From assembly GCA_025201765.1 (NCBI GenBank), contig MU623541.1, positions 1 to 47,114 of the forward strand: a stretch of 47,114 nucleotides of DNA, written 5' to 3'. The notes under the pieces are model-generated. The model was not told where the DNA came from, ran no database searches, and worked only from the letters and a program-made list of their open reading frames with translations. The position numbers and the translations under genes are program-made. Source of the DNA: Daldinia sp. FL1419. Its lineage: Eukaryota; Ascomycota; Sordariomycetes; Xylariales; Hypoxylaceae. Shown here one piece after another: positions 22,552 to 33,660 of this stretch (positions within the stretch are counted from its first letter, which is position 1; each line of letters begins with the position of its first letter).

Positions 22552-24174
22552 TGTTGGATGGATAAGGTATTATTGTATACAATAATAAAAGTGAGGGTAT
22601 TTGTATCAATTCAGTAAAAAGTAGTTGTAGAAGATAAGAACGTATTCTAATCGTACAATTAGAATATGTGGTTATATACAGGATTAAAGTGGGTCTTATA
22701 CCACTACCAAATCATATGATTAATATTCCTATACTGGTAACTTTTTCTTTTCTCGCGAAGTTATGTGATGTTGCTTTGTAATTTTGCTTCGTACGAGCGC
22801 CAGCTAGGTCACGATCTTAGAGCGTTTTAAAACGTATCAAGATTGGCTCTTTTTGTGATCTTCCTTTTGCTTCTTATCAAACTGAACTGATGAACTCTTA
22901 TATCTATATATTTTAAATGTGAAGATGATTAAGAGAAGGTTTAGTTATTTATTTTAAAATGCGAAGATGATTAAGAGAAATTTTTAGTTATTTTTGTAAG
23001 TCTTGTTTAAAAGTGTAACGATTGATTATTTTGAAATATATAATGATTTATGTATGATTTTATTTGATAATTCTTTTTTTTTAAGAGTTGTATTTGTTTG
23101 TTTGAATTGATTGATGGATATGGTTGGTATTGTTCGTATTGTAAGATGGTTGGTATTGAGAACGTTTCGAGGGTTTTTTTGATAGGGTTAAGGGATTGTT
23201 GGAGCTTATTGAGGTACTTATAGAGCTGCTTATTATTTCCTTAGGTGCTGAGCTGCTATTGTTTTTTTAGGTAGTAGTAATAGGTAAAATCTTTTAGTGG
23301 GGGGTGGGGTTGAAAGTTTTTAGGTGGAGCTTAAGGTTTGTTGGTGGGGTAAAATTGCAACGTGATTTTGGTGTTTATTGTTGCTTTTTTTCAGTGATTT
23401 TTATGATGTTGTAAATATAAGTGGTGATATAAATATAAGCGTATGTTGTAAATATAGGTACGTATTGTAATAAATATAGGTACGTAATGGATATGTAGGT
23501 TCGATTATTAGGTGGTATTGTAATAAATACAAATGTGTGATGGATGTAAAATAGCTCGATTAGTATAGATTCTCCTGAGATCATTTTATTAACAAAGGAA
23601 GTCTTGATATTATTTGTTTATATATAATGGATATAGATTTTGGCTTGTAAATTTAGCGTTGAAACTGTCTCTACCTTCTAGAGATCTTAAATTAGCACGA
23701 GGTATTCCAAAACTATATACTGGAACATGAAATTCTGGCTTAAGACCATGTATTAGAATATGAAATCTTAAGGTTACTTACTTTTTCTTATTAAGATTTA
23801 AATTTAACGCGAAATATGAGTGTTTTTAAAACTATATATAAGAATATAAAACCTTAAGTTCAAAATTATATATTGGAATATGAAATCTTAAGGTCATCAT
23901 ATTTATTACTAAATTTGTTTCTTCCCTTTCAGGCATCCTAACTGGTCTATAATTAATTTATTATTATCAATTTGTTATTAATTATTGATTAGTGTTGGAT
24001 GGATAAGGTACTATTGCATGCAATAGTAAAAGTGAGGGTATTTGTATCAATTCAGTAAAAAGTGGTTGTAGAAGATAAGAACGTATTCTGATCGTACGAT
24101 CAGAATACGTGGTTATATACAGGATTAAAGTGGGTCTTGTACCACCACCAAGTCACATGACTAATATTCCCACA
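22552..24174 (-). mobile_element. Short Copia-family derivative (TRIM-like), copy 2, nested in the full-length Copia
   Basis: LTRs of 182 bp lie at 22552-22733 and 23993-24174 around about 1.26 kb. Target duplications are AATAA at 22547-22551 and 24175-24179. It keeps far more G and C than its host, so it is the younger insertion. The internal region matches both ends of the full-length element (21584 to about 22130, and about 29090-29632) with the coding middle missing. A TTTTTCTTTTC tract (polypurine on the minus strand) follows the left LTR. The minus-strand frame 23375-23584 has no family resemblance and is not called. The element cannot encode its own enzymes. Confidence 0.85.
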
Positions 24175-24179
24175 AATAA

Positions 24180-25540
24180 TTTATTTATTATAGTTTTATT
24201 AATAATAAAAATTTTAAAATTAATTTAAAAATTAAAGTCTTTATTATTTATAAATAATTTATTAATAAATATAAAAATCTTTGTTGTAATAAGATTTAAT
24301 TTAATATATTGGAATTTTTATAATAAATTGTTTAATTATTATTAAAGATGTTTATTAAATTTATTAATTTTAGCTTTTCTAGGTTTTTTATATTAAATTG
24401 TTTCATATATATTAAACATTATTTTAGGTTAATAAATAAAAGTAATATAAGTGCCACAAATTTATTATTATATATATTATTAAGTGGTGTTATCCTTTCT
24501 ATTCTAAATTAATACAATCCTTTTACCTTATTTTTTCTAATATAAATAAATATTATTATTATTATTAATTAAAATGATATAATTGTTAAATATTAATAAG
24601 ATATTTTTATTAAAATATAATTTAGGCTTTACCTTAAATTTAATTTTCTTCATTTTATCCTTTTTTAATTTATTAAATACTTTATCTAATATTCTAAATA
24701 TATTATTAATTTATATTCTAATTAAATTAAATCAATTAAATAATTCTAAAACTAAAAAACATGAATTATAAGTTAACATAACCATAAAAAGCTTCTTATA
24801 ATAATATTTAAAATAAATCACCCACCAATATATACCAATTTCAGTTATTCCATAAAGTAATTTTATAATAATTATTATAGTATCTTTAAGAAAATAATCC
24901 TTAAATTCTTTAGGTAATATAATAATAATAATATGATTTAAATTGATATTTAATTAGGTATACATTTATGTAATATTATAGAATTATATAATTATTCCTT
25001 TAATTTATTATTATAAAAATGGAATAAATATAATAATAATTTATTGATTGGAATGTTAAATTATAAGTAATTATATGAGTATTTTTTTTTTCCTTTTATT
25101 ATTATAATTTTAAATAATAAATTATAATTTTTTATATGATTTATTAATACCCTTTTTTTTAATTTTATAAATAATTTATGATTTGAATAGTTAAACATTT
25201 TTATATTTTATTTTATTATATTTTTTGAATAAAAATATTCTTTATCTAATAAGTCTTTCAATTTCTTATATATTTATTATTTTAAATGGTTAACTTAAAA
25301 TAATGATCTTCTTTTTTTAACGTAATTGTAATAATAGTTTTATATTAATTATTTCCTTAAAAGATAAATAAATTGTATTATAAAAGTTTATTGGTTAGGA
25401 TTTATTCCTACTTTTAAGAAATTATCCTTATAATTGTTTAACCATAAGTATTTTAATTTTAAGAATATATTTGTTATTATTATTATATTTATAATTAGAA
25501 TCTTTATTTATAAAGTTTAAAATATGGATAAATTTATTAT
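24180..25540 (-). pseudogene. Copia reverse transcriptase region, RIP-inactivated
   Basis: Read on the minus strand, 24930-24770 gives LPKEFKDYF, then KLLYGITEIGIYWW, which corresponds to the fungal Copia RT block PLYGIPEAGTHWW. Further on, 24715-24690 reads INNIF where this family has the TDD catalytic block, so both Asp codons are now Asn. Beyond it lies KKIKFKVKPK, matching the conserved lysine-rich segment after the catalytic block. The region continues to the nested element at 24174 and presumably resumes at 22546. The plus-strand frame 24583-24771 is antisense. Confidence 0.75.
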
Positions 25541-25549
25541 AAAGATATA

Positions 25550-26700
25550 ACTTTATAACTATAATCCTAAAATTAATTAATTTTTTATTTATTTTAATAA
25601 TATAGGTTTTATTATTTTAAATAATTAGTTTATAAAGGTTGATTTTACCATTATTTTTGTAGTAGATATGTATTTTAAATTAGAAAGGTAGGTTCAATAT
25701 ATTTAATATATTTGATCCATTTTTTATACCTAAAGTATTATTAATTTATTGTTTAACTTTAAATTTACAAACTTCATCCATTACCTTTTTAATAATTATA
25801 GTTTAAGTAATAATAGAAGGAAAGGGTAGTAAACTATCTATTAACTTTAAATATGCTCCAAATACAAATAATATTGATATTAAATCATCTAATCCTATTA
25901 TATCATTAATAACTTTTATAACCATTTATAAAATGTAATAAATATTGGTTTAAGTACTTTAAAAATCTTTTAATATTATTTTGTATATTTATTATAATAG
26001 GTTATAATATTATTTAATTTTTTTAATTAAATTATATATTTTAATAGGTATTTCTTTAATAAATATTAATAATATTTTTATATTTAAAATGAATTTATTA
26101 ATTGCGAAATTAGTATTAATATTAAATATTAAATTATTAGGTAATTTAAGATAGTTATTAATCCATATCATTTTTAATATGTTCCATATATGTTTTATTA
26201 TTATATCTTTAAGGAATTTTGTTATTTAAAATAATATAGTTTTATTAATAGTATAAAGGATTAACTTATTTTTAATATATATTATATTAATATAAATATT
26301 ATAATTAAAATTAATATTATTTTTTATAATGAACTTAAATTGTTCTGGTGTGTTGCCATACATTTGATATTGGTAATAATATTTATTAATTCTTTCAATA
26401 ATTATTTAATCTAATTCATTATATCTAGTTTTTACAAGAATGTAATAGAGTTGGTTTGTAGTTGGATGATCAAAATATCTGTATATTTATTGTAATTCTT
26501 TCTCAATTAAATAATAATATGTAATTATTTATTTTTTATTGTTAAATAGAAATTATAGGTGTCCTTATTTCTGAATAATAGGGTAATATTTATTTTTATA
26601 AATGAGTACATTTTTAATATTATTTAAAAAGATTTTTAAATAATTTATATTATAAAGATATAATAAGAATAGTATATTATAAGGTATGATATGAAATTGG
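25550..26700 (-). pseudogene. Copia integrase, RIP-inactivated
   Basis: The minus strand from about 26500 to 26330 reads YRYFDHPTTNQLYYIL and then YYYQYQMYG, matching the HHCC zinc-binding head (FGHP...CHHCQMHG). The cysteines have become Tyr and the first His is shifted or lost. At 25920-25700 come GLDDLISILFVFGAYLKL, KKVMDEV and NTLGIKNG. These match the VFGAYPRMT and ALxxRNGPN blocks that follow the integrase core in fungal Copia polyproteins. The C-terminal domain ends near 25560 with FRIIVIKLYLY. Stops occur throughout. Confidence 0.75.
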
Positions 26701-26843
26701 ATAGTTCTAAATGGGGTAAGTATGTTAATAATATTAAGATTTTTTTATTTTAAATAATTATTAAATTATATAATATATATTCTTATTATAAATATATTCA
26801 TTTTAATATTAGGATATATATATTGTAATATTTTTATCTATAT

Positions 26844-26897
26844 CTTACCTTTTAATGATATTCTGGTTATTCCAATATCAAGTAAAATACCTTGAAA
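26844..26897 (-). pseudogene. Copia aspartic protease motif
   Basis: Read on the minus strand this gives FQGILLDIGITRISLKG. It aligns with the fungal Copia protease block of the form FxGILIDTGAxxxST; the catalytic Asp is kept and the following Thr-Gly-Ala is partly altered. It lies just upstream, in the direction of transcription, of the integrase zinc head, which is the expected order. The plus-strand frame at 26892-27086 overlaps it and is antisense. Confidence 0.65.
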
Positions 26898-27099
26898 TAT
26901 ATAAGAATATTAATTTTTAAGGTAAAATGTGAAAAGGGGACCTGGAGTTGTATCCGCAAAATATTTATAATTATCACCAAAGATGTCTATTACAATAAAT
27001 ATATGAAAAATTGTTTAATTTATAAGGATATTAATAATTTAAGAACTATTAATTTTATTATAACTTATAAAATATTATATAATTAATAATTAAATCTAA

Positions 27100-29000
27100 T
27101 TATTATTATTATGTTTATTGTTAATATATTATATGTATTATATATTAAAATTATTATTATTACTATTAATATTATTATTATTATAATTAATATTAATTTT
27201 TTTATAATTGATAAGGAAGGTTGTAAAATCTTTTTTAGTGTTTCCCATTTTTTACTCTTATATATATTAATGTTATTTATTATATTTATTATATTATTTA
27301 TATATAGGATATTTAGTAAATTAATAATCTAATTTATTATAAATAAAATATTTCTTCTTTCCATTTTTATTATTAAAATATTTTTAATTATTAAAATATT
27401 TATTTCTACCTTAATTTGTTTAATAAGGTTTTTGGTTATTCCAATAAATTTGATTAACATAATAATAATTATTCTTTATCTTATATTTATTGGGAAAGTT
27501 TTAATATATATTACCTACTATTATTTAAAAATTGGCATAAATATTTTCAAATATATTAAATTATTGAAGAAAAATGGGTAGGAATATTAAATATCCTTAT
27601 ACAATATAATATAAGCCTTCTTTAAAGTAGATTTCCTTAATATAATTAATTAATAAATTTTTATAAATATATTATATTTAAATGATTAATATTTTAAGGT
27701 ATTTAGGTAAAATTTTTTCAAAATTATTTTATATAATATTCTTAATTATTGTGTTCTTTTATTTTGATATATATATTTAAAGATTCTTATTAATATGGAA
27801 GAAGTTATATGTTTTATTAATCATTATATTAAAATTAAAATTTTGTTATATAAGGTATTTATGGAAGAATTTCAAAGCTATTCCTTTTAACATAATATTA
27901 TAAGTATTAATATATAAATTAGGTTTAATTCTGAATTTATAATAATAAAATAAAAAAATTTAAATTTGTTTATCCAATATTTTATATTTTTTATTTTTAA
28001 ATTTAAGGTTATTATTGGAATATAATTTAATTAGTAAATTAAGAAATTAAAATCTTTATATTACTAGTTATTTTTCCTATCCATAAACAAATAATCTTAT
28101 AATAAATTATTATATTATTTTTAATTAAATCTTTATATTATTTATATATTAATCTTATTATATAAGATTGTTTATTAGGAATATTTAGGTTGGTTGATAT
28201 TAAAGAATTATTTAAGCTTATTAGGGTATTTAAAGTATTTAAGGGATTATTTATTATTATGTTAGAGGTATTGGTTATTATGGTATTTAAGGAACTTATA
28301 GAGCCTGTTGAGGTATTAGAATGGGTTGAGGTGTTGGAATAGGCTGGGGTGCTAGAATTAGCTAGGGTGCTAGAATTGGCTAGAGTACTTGAAATATTAA
28401 TTAAGGATTTATAAATTGTGTTAGATAGGGTTGTACAATTATAGCTAGAAATTGTAATATTAGTATTATTATTATTGATTCTATTTTAACTATAATAATC
28501 TTTATTATAGCTTTTAATAAATATAAATATATTAAATTAATTAAAGATTTGAATTTAAAGGGATAGATTTTTAATAAATTATTTACTTTATTTTGAAGGA
28601 ATTTAGGAAATGAATCTGTGTTAATAACAATTATAAATATATATAAGTTATTTTATATTATTTTAATAAAAATACCATAGAATTTAAGGTATTCTTTAAC
28701 TCTAATACATAATAAATATTAAATCTTAATAAAATAGGTTAGAATTCAACTATAAAAATCATTCTTGAAAATATACCACAAACTTTCATTAATTATGTTT
28801 TTATCATAACTTATTATATTTTTAGCCATATATATATTAACTCAAACTACTGAAACAACTATCACATTAGTTATATCAAAATTAATACCTAATTATTTAT
28901 TATTAATATATTTTAATCAAAACTCTTCTGCTAATTTGATCATATTAATTATTAATTATAATAAATTTAAAAAAAAATAGGTGGAATATAATATTATAAT
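27100..29000 (-). pseudogene. Probable Gag region of the Copia, unrecognisable except for a repeat
   Basis: Position between the 5' leader and the protease makes this the Gag part. No Gag domain could be read. On the minus strand a stretch of 21-bp units at 28392-28309 encodes repeats of SSTLANS and STPAYSN type, a Ser/Thr-rich heptad array that keeps more GC than its surroundings. The plus-strand frame 27111-27332 is a low-complexity Ile-rich shadow. Confidence 0.45.
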
Positions 29001-29632
29001 TAAAATAATAAAAAAGAAATAAGTAAATATATTATTATAAAAAGAAACTATATTGGTCTTATTTTATAAAATTATTTTATAAGGTGTTAAATTGTTCTTT
29101 CCTCAAGTGCTAAACTTTCAGGTAATAGTAATTATAATATATAAAATTTTTTAGGTAGGATTGGAAAAAAAATTCAGATAAAGTTTAAAGTTTACTGGTA
29201 AGGTAGAAATACAACGCAATTTTTGATATTATTACCTTCTTTTAATATATTATAATATTATAATAAATATAAATATATATTGTAAATATAAATATATAAT
29301 AGATATATAATAGTTTAATTAATATAAATTTTTTTGAAATCATTTTACTAATAAAGGAAGTTTTAATATCACCTATTTATATATAATAGATATATATTTT
29401 AGATTATAAATTTAACGCTAAAACTATTTCCACTTTTAAAGATCCTAAATTAATATAAATTATTTTTAAAATTATATACAATAATATAAAATTCTAGGTT
29501 CAAAATTATACATTAGAATATGAAATCTCGAAATTATTTACCTTTTTTTATTAGGATTTAGCATTGAAATTATCTCTTTTCTTTTAAATACCTAATTAAT
29601 TTATAATTAATTTGTTATTAATTATTAATTAA

Positions 29633-29812
29633 TATTGAATAAATAAGGTACTATTGTATATAATAGTAAAAATAAGGATATTTATATTAATTTAATTAAA
29701 AGTGATTTTTTTAAAAAAGAACATATTTTGGTTGGAGACTAAAATATGTGGAGTTAAATACAAGATTAAAGTGGGTCTGTACCACCATGGTCACATGACC
29801 AACATTCCTACA
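29633..29812 (-). promoter_or_regulatory. 5' LTR of the full-length Copia
   Basis: 180 bp, starting TATTGA (TGTTGG before RIP) and ending CCTACA on the plus strand, followed by ATAAG. It keeps a 9-bp inverted pair, ACATATTTT and AAAATATGT (about 29722-29749), corresponding to the 30-bp palindrome of the younger LTR at 24081-24110. As the LTR upstream of the coding region it would carry the promoter. Confidence 0.8.
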
Positions 29813-29824
29813 ATAAGCATTTCC

Positions 29825-29935
29825 ATTATATAAACTAAATTTATAACTATTAAAAGCTAAAAGACAACACTGTAATCACATACGAACAATTACGCCTTAT
29901 ATATTATATAATAAATAACAAATTAATAAATTTAT
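29825..29935. repeat. Repeat R5, copy 2
   Basis: This aligns with 20985-21095, sharing AAAGCTAAAAGACAACAC and AATTACGCCTTATATATTATATAA blocks. It begins a few bases right of the Copia target duplication. Confidence 0.6.
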
Positions 29936-29996
29936 ATAAAATAAATTATTTATAATTTTATAATATATTTATAATTGATTAATTAATAAATTTATT

Positions 29997-30321
29997 TATT
30001 TATTTATTTATTATTACCCCGATTTACTTAAAATATATTATAAATATCCGGTCCATCTTTTAATATTTGTTCTAAGTAAGAACTGTGTTCCGGAGAAAAC
30101 CTACCCACCACTTATCTGAACAAATTATATTATTATAATTTTATTTTTATTTTATATTTTTATTAAAATTTACCTTTTAATAAAAATAATTAAATTTTAA
30201 TATAAAAAAATATTTTATATATTATAATATTTAAATTTTATGAAATAATATGGCGGCGGCCCAGGTGTGGGGCAACGACAAGATCCAAGATGGCTTCATT
30301 GTTTTCTTCCATAGACAACAA
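29997..30321 (-). mobile_element. 5'-truncated LINE insertion with a 16-bp target duplication
   Basis: The tail (T-rich on plus, about 29997-30010) is followed by the terminal motif TCCGGTCCATCTTTTAATATTTGTTC and the rest of the LINE 3' UTR up to GGCGGCGGCCCAGGTGTGGGGCAACGAC. Flanking duplications are AATTAATAAATTTATT at 29981-29996 and 30322-30337. The 325-bp insert keeps GC-rich patches and looks relatively young. Confidence 0.85.
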
Positions 30322-30337
30322 AATTAATAAATTTATT

Positions 30338-30800
30338 AATTTAGAATATTTTTATAAAAATTTTTTTTTATGTGCGCTTCCTTCCAGAACTGATTTCCTT
30401 ACAAACCTTATATTATAATTAACAATTTCAATTTAAATAACGCAATATAATAATAAATAAATAATAAATAAATATTTTAAATATTTTAAGATATAAAAAT
30501 ATATTATTTTAAAAATACCAATTAATTAATTTAATATAGAAAATAATAAAAGGAAAGATTATAAAGAAAGTTGATCTTATTGTATTTTATATATTGTAAA
30601 ATTGTAATCCTAGATAATATATATAATAAAATTATTGTTGAGCTAAATGTATGTATAAGAGAAATAATAGTGAAAGCAAGTAATAAGTAAAATAATGCAG
30701 TGAGATTTGTATATTTATAAATCTTTAGGAGGAGAGTTATTTATTTTAAATTTAATAAGTTTAAAATCCTTATATATATAATATATTAATTATATAATAT
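30338..30800. other. AT-rich tract, no gene seen
   Basis: This contains a short less-AT segment near 30370-30400 (GTGCGCTTCCTTCCAGAACTG) that was not assigned. The rest is AT-rich without coding signal. Confidence 0.35.
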
Positions 30801-30805
30801 TTCTT

Positions 30806-31045
30806 TTATTTATTATCAAGATTTATAATATTTAGTGATATATAATTATTATATTTTTTTATATAACCTTTTAAATGTAAATTAATTTGGATATCTTTTA
30901 TTAATATCTTTATAACTTTATTAAGAAAGATTTTTATTATAATATTAATTAGATTATAAATTCTGTAAATCCAATGAATAGCATTTATCTTTCTACTTTT
31001 ATATAATTGTTTTAAAATTATAAAATTAATTATCAAATTCTTTTT
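30806..31045 (-). pseudogene. Copia RNase H / polyprotein C-terminus remnant
   Basis: The minus-strand frame of 76 codons reads LKQLYKSRKINAIHWIY, then IYNLINIIIKIFLNKVIKILI. It fits the end of fungal Copia polyproteins (pattern ExxxIRWIxGxDNPADAMTKxxPNKALxxFI) with Asp, Gly and Ala codons altered in the RIP direction. It is a separate copy from the 21404-29812 element, on the same strand. Its upstream part was probably between 31045 and about 31480 but could not be read. Confidence 0.6.
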
Positions 31046-31469
31046 ATTAATAGTACCTATTTATATTAAATATTAATATAAAAAATAAATTAATGTAAAA
31101 AATAAAAACATTTTTAGGTAATAAAAGGTATTTTAATATAATATAATTTATATTAAATTTTAGATTATATTATATATTTTATTAATAAATATATTATAAA
31201 TAATATATTTATATTTAATAAATAATTAATAAATAATTTTATTAATGATTTTAATAAAATTATTTTAATTTATAAATTTTTCAATATTTAAAATAATAAT
31301 ATATTTAATTTGTAAATAAATTATTAATGAAAATATATAAATATAAGTTTCAAAGATTTAATTTAATATAATTAAATTTATATATCTTATTATTTATTTA
31401 TTAAATAATTTTAATATTTAAAGCCTTAATTTCTTTAATTTTTAATTTTTAATATTAATGTTTTTATTA

Positions 31470-31771
31470 TTTATCGAAGAAAATAATGAAGTTATCTTGG
31501 ATTTTGCCGTTGTTCCACACCCGGACCGCCATCATACCACTTTATAAAACTTAAATATTATAATATATTAAATTTTTTTTATATTAAAGTTTAATTATTT
31601 TTATTAAAAAATAAATTTTATTAAAAATATAAAATAAAATTAAAATTATAATAATATAATTTAATTAAATAAGTAATGGGTAAGTTTTTTCTAGAATATG
31701 GTTCTTATTTAAAACAAATATTAAATGATGGATTGGATACCTGTAATATATTCTAGGTAAATTGGAGTAGT

Positions 31772-31800
<29 letters not shown>
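31470..31800 (+). mobile_element. 5'-truncated LINE insertion, plus strand
   Basis: This starts near the GAAGAAAATAATGAAGTTATCTTGG block, contains CCACACCCGGACCGCCATC, and ends with the TGATGGATTGGATACC motif and an AAAT tail at about 31772-31800. No confident target duplication was found. Confidence 0.7.
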
Positions 31801-31802
<2 letters not shown>

Positions 31803-31980
31803 CTTAAAGAATTATATTAAATATAAGTTGATTAAATACCTAAGAAAATAACTTTTAAAGGCTTATTTATGTTTTAAAAAGTTTATAAAAACCTTAAAAG
31901 GGTTAATTTCATAAAGGTTAACAAAATCTTACAATATAAATTCAATTACATAATTATATTATCTTAATTCATCATGTAAA
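31801..31980. repeat. Satellite-array end fragment
   Basis: AAAATAACTTTTAAAGGCTTATTTATG, then a GTTTATAAAAACC and AAAGGGTTAATTTCATAAAGGTTAACAAAATCTTACAA segment. This matches 16590-16700 and 38560-38695, the right end of the satellite array. Confidence 0.6.
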
Positions 31981-32213
31981 AATTATATTTATTATTAAAT
32001 ATTAAATTGATAATTATAAAATAAGATTATTGTTAGACATTATTGATAATCCCCTAATAAGCTTCTCAAGGGCCTAAAAACCTTGGAAAAGCCACAACAA
32101 AGCTTTAATAATTGATTCCCAGAATTATACCAAAAAGGCATAACCATGCTTCTTATATAATTTCCCATCTTTAATAAGTAAATTTTTTTTTTTTATAATA
32201 TATAATTATATTG

Positions 32214-32789
32214 GAGCGCAAGCAAGGCATACAAGGAGGACTGAAGTTAGCCGGGAAGGGCTACGGATCAGTAGTACCATTTTGAACCATTTTGGAAAAT
32301 AAATATAATATTGTAATGTTGAAAAAAAGGTTATAAAAATAAGAATAAGTAATGGTTTTTCATAAAGATGTAAGATCATTCATATATATTTATATTTTAT
32401 ATAGATTATATATATTTTAATCTTCTTCTAAAATAATCTCTTTATAATATAATAACGTTTTTATTATTTATTAAAAAAAATAATAAAATTATTTTGGATT
32501 TTATTATTATTTTATATTTAGGCTGTTGTTATATTATTTTATAAAGTTTAGATATTATAATATATAAAATATTTTTTTATATTAAAATTTAATTATTTCT
32601 ATGAAAAGGTAAATTTTAATAAAAATATAAAGTAAAATTAAAATTATAATAATATTATTTATTTAAATAGGTAGTAAGTAGGTTTTTTCTGGAATATGGT
32701 TTTTATTTGGAACAAATAGTAAAAGATGGACTGGATACCTGTAATATATTCTAGGTAAATCGGGGTAGTAATAAATAAATAATAAATAA
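32214..32789 (+). mobile_element. Nested LINE insertion 1 (576 bp)
   Basis: It starts GAGCGCAAGCAAGGCATAC and ends in the AATAAATAATAAATAA tail. Target duplications are ATAATTATATTG at 32202-32213 and 32790-32801. The GC-rich start (32214-32290) shows less RIP than the host copy. Confidence 0.85.
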
Positions 32790-33076
32790 ATAATTATATT
32801 GTGATTATAATTTTAATATAATATAATATTAAAGTATTATATTAAGTCTAAAATATTATAATAATTTCTAATAAAAGGATTAAAATATTTAAAAAAGAAT
32901 TAATAATAAAATAAAATTGGAAAAATAATAAAATATTTATAAATATATAAGTTTTTTTTATTTAATATAATATATATATAAAAATAAAATAGATTTTTAA
33001 AATAATATTAAATTATAAATGTAATAAATATAATAATATTATATTATAATATTATAAAATATAAATAAAATATATA

Positions 33077-33660
33077 TATCGCAGAGCGCAAGTAAGGCAT
33101 ACAAAGAGGATTGAGGTTAGTTGGGAAGGGTTACAAATTAGTAGTACTATTTTGAACCATTTTAGAGAATAAATATAATATTATAATATTAAAAAGAAAA
33201 TTGTAAAAATAAGAATAAGTGATGGCTTTTTACAAAAATATGAGGTTATTTATATATATTTATACCCTATATAAATCATATATATCTTAGTCCTCCCCCA
33301 GAATAACTTTTTTATCATATAATAATATTTTTATTATTTATTAAAGAAAATAATAAAGCTATTTTAGATCTTATTATTGTTTTATATTTAAACTATTATT
33401 ATATTATTTTATAAAATTTAGGTATTATAATATATAAAATGTTTTTCCATATTAAAATCTAATTATTTTTATTAAAAAATAAATTTTAATAAAAATATAA
33501 AATAAAACCAAAATTATAATAATATAGTTTATTTAGATAGGTAGCAGGTAGGTTTTCTCCGGAACACAGTTCTTACCTGGAATAAATACCAAAAGATGAA
33601 TTGGATACCTGTAATATATTTTAGGTAAATTGGGGTAGTAATAAATAAATAAATAAATAA
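33077..33660 (+). mobile_element. Nested LINE insertion 2 (584 bp)
   Basis: Target duplications ATAAATAAAATATATA lie at 33061-33076 and 33661-33676; the AT-rich context leaves the exact border a few bases uncertain. It starts near GCAGAGCGCAAGTAAGGC, almost the same internal position as insertion 1. The minus-strand frame at 33533-33805 crosses its tail and is not a gene. Confidence 0.8.

Larger units (their letters stand above)
21404..29812 (-). mobile_element. Full-length Copia-type LTR retrotransposon, RIP-decayed, with a nested insertion
   Basis: Terminal repeats of 180 bp at 21404-21583 and 29633-29812 share sequence absent from the other LTR copies, for example GGTTGGAGAYTAAAATATG and a TTTTTTAARAAAGAA stretch. 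This pairs them as one element although they lie 8 kb apart. Target duplications are ATAAG at 21399-21403 and 29813-29817. Decayed protease, integrase and RT are all readable on the minus strand in Copia order (PR, IN, RT), so transcription began in the right LTR. A purine-rich tract next to the left LTR fits the polypurine tract. The short element 22552-24174 is inserted within it. Net length without the insert is about 6.8 kb. All coding parts contain stops. Confidence 0.9.

Noticed and set aside
24583..24771. Plus-strand 62-codon frame
   Set aside because: Antisense of the Copia reverse transcriptase catalytic region.
26892..27332. Two plus-strand frames (26892-27086 and 27111-27332)
   Set aside because: They overlap the antisense of the Copia protease/Gag region; Ile/Asn-rich translations are typical of random AT-rich DNA.
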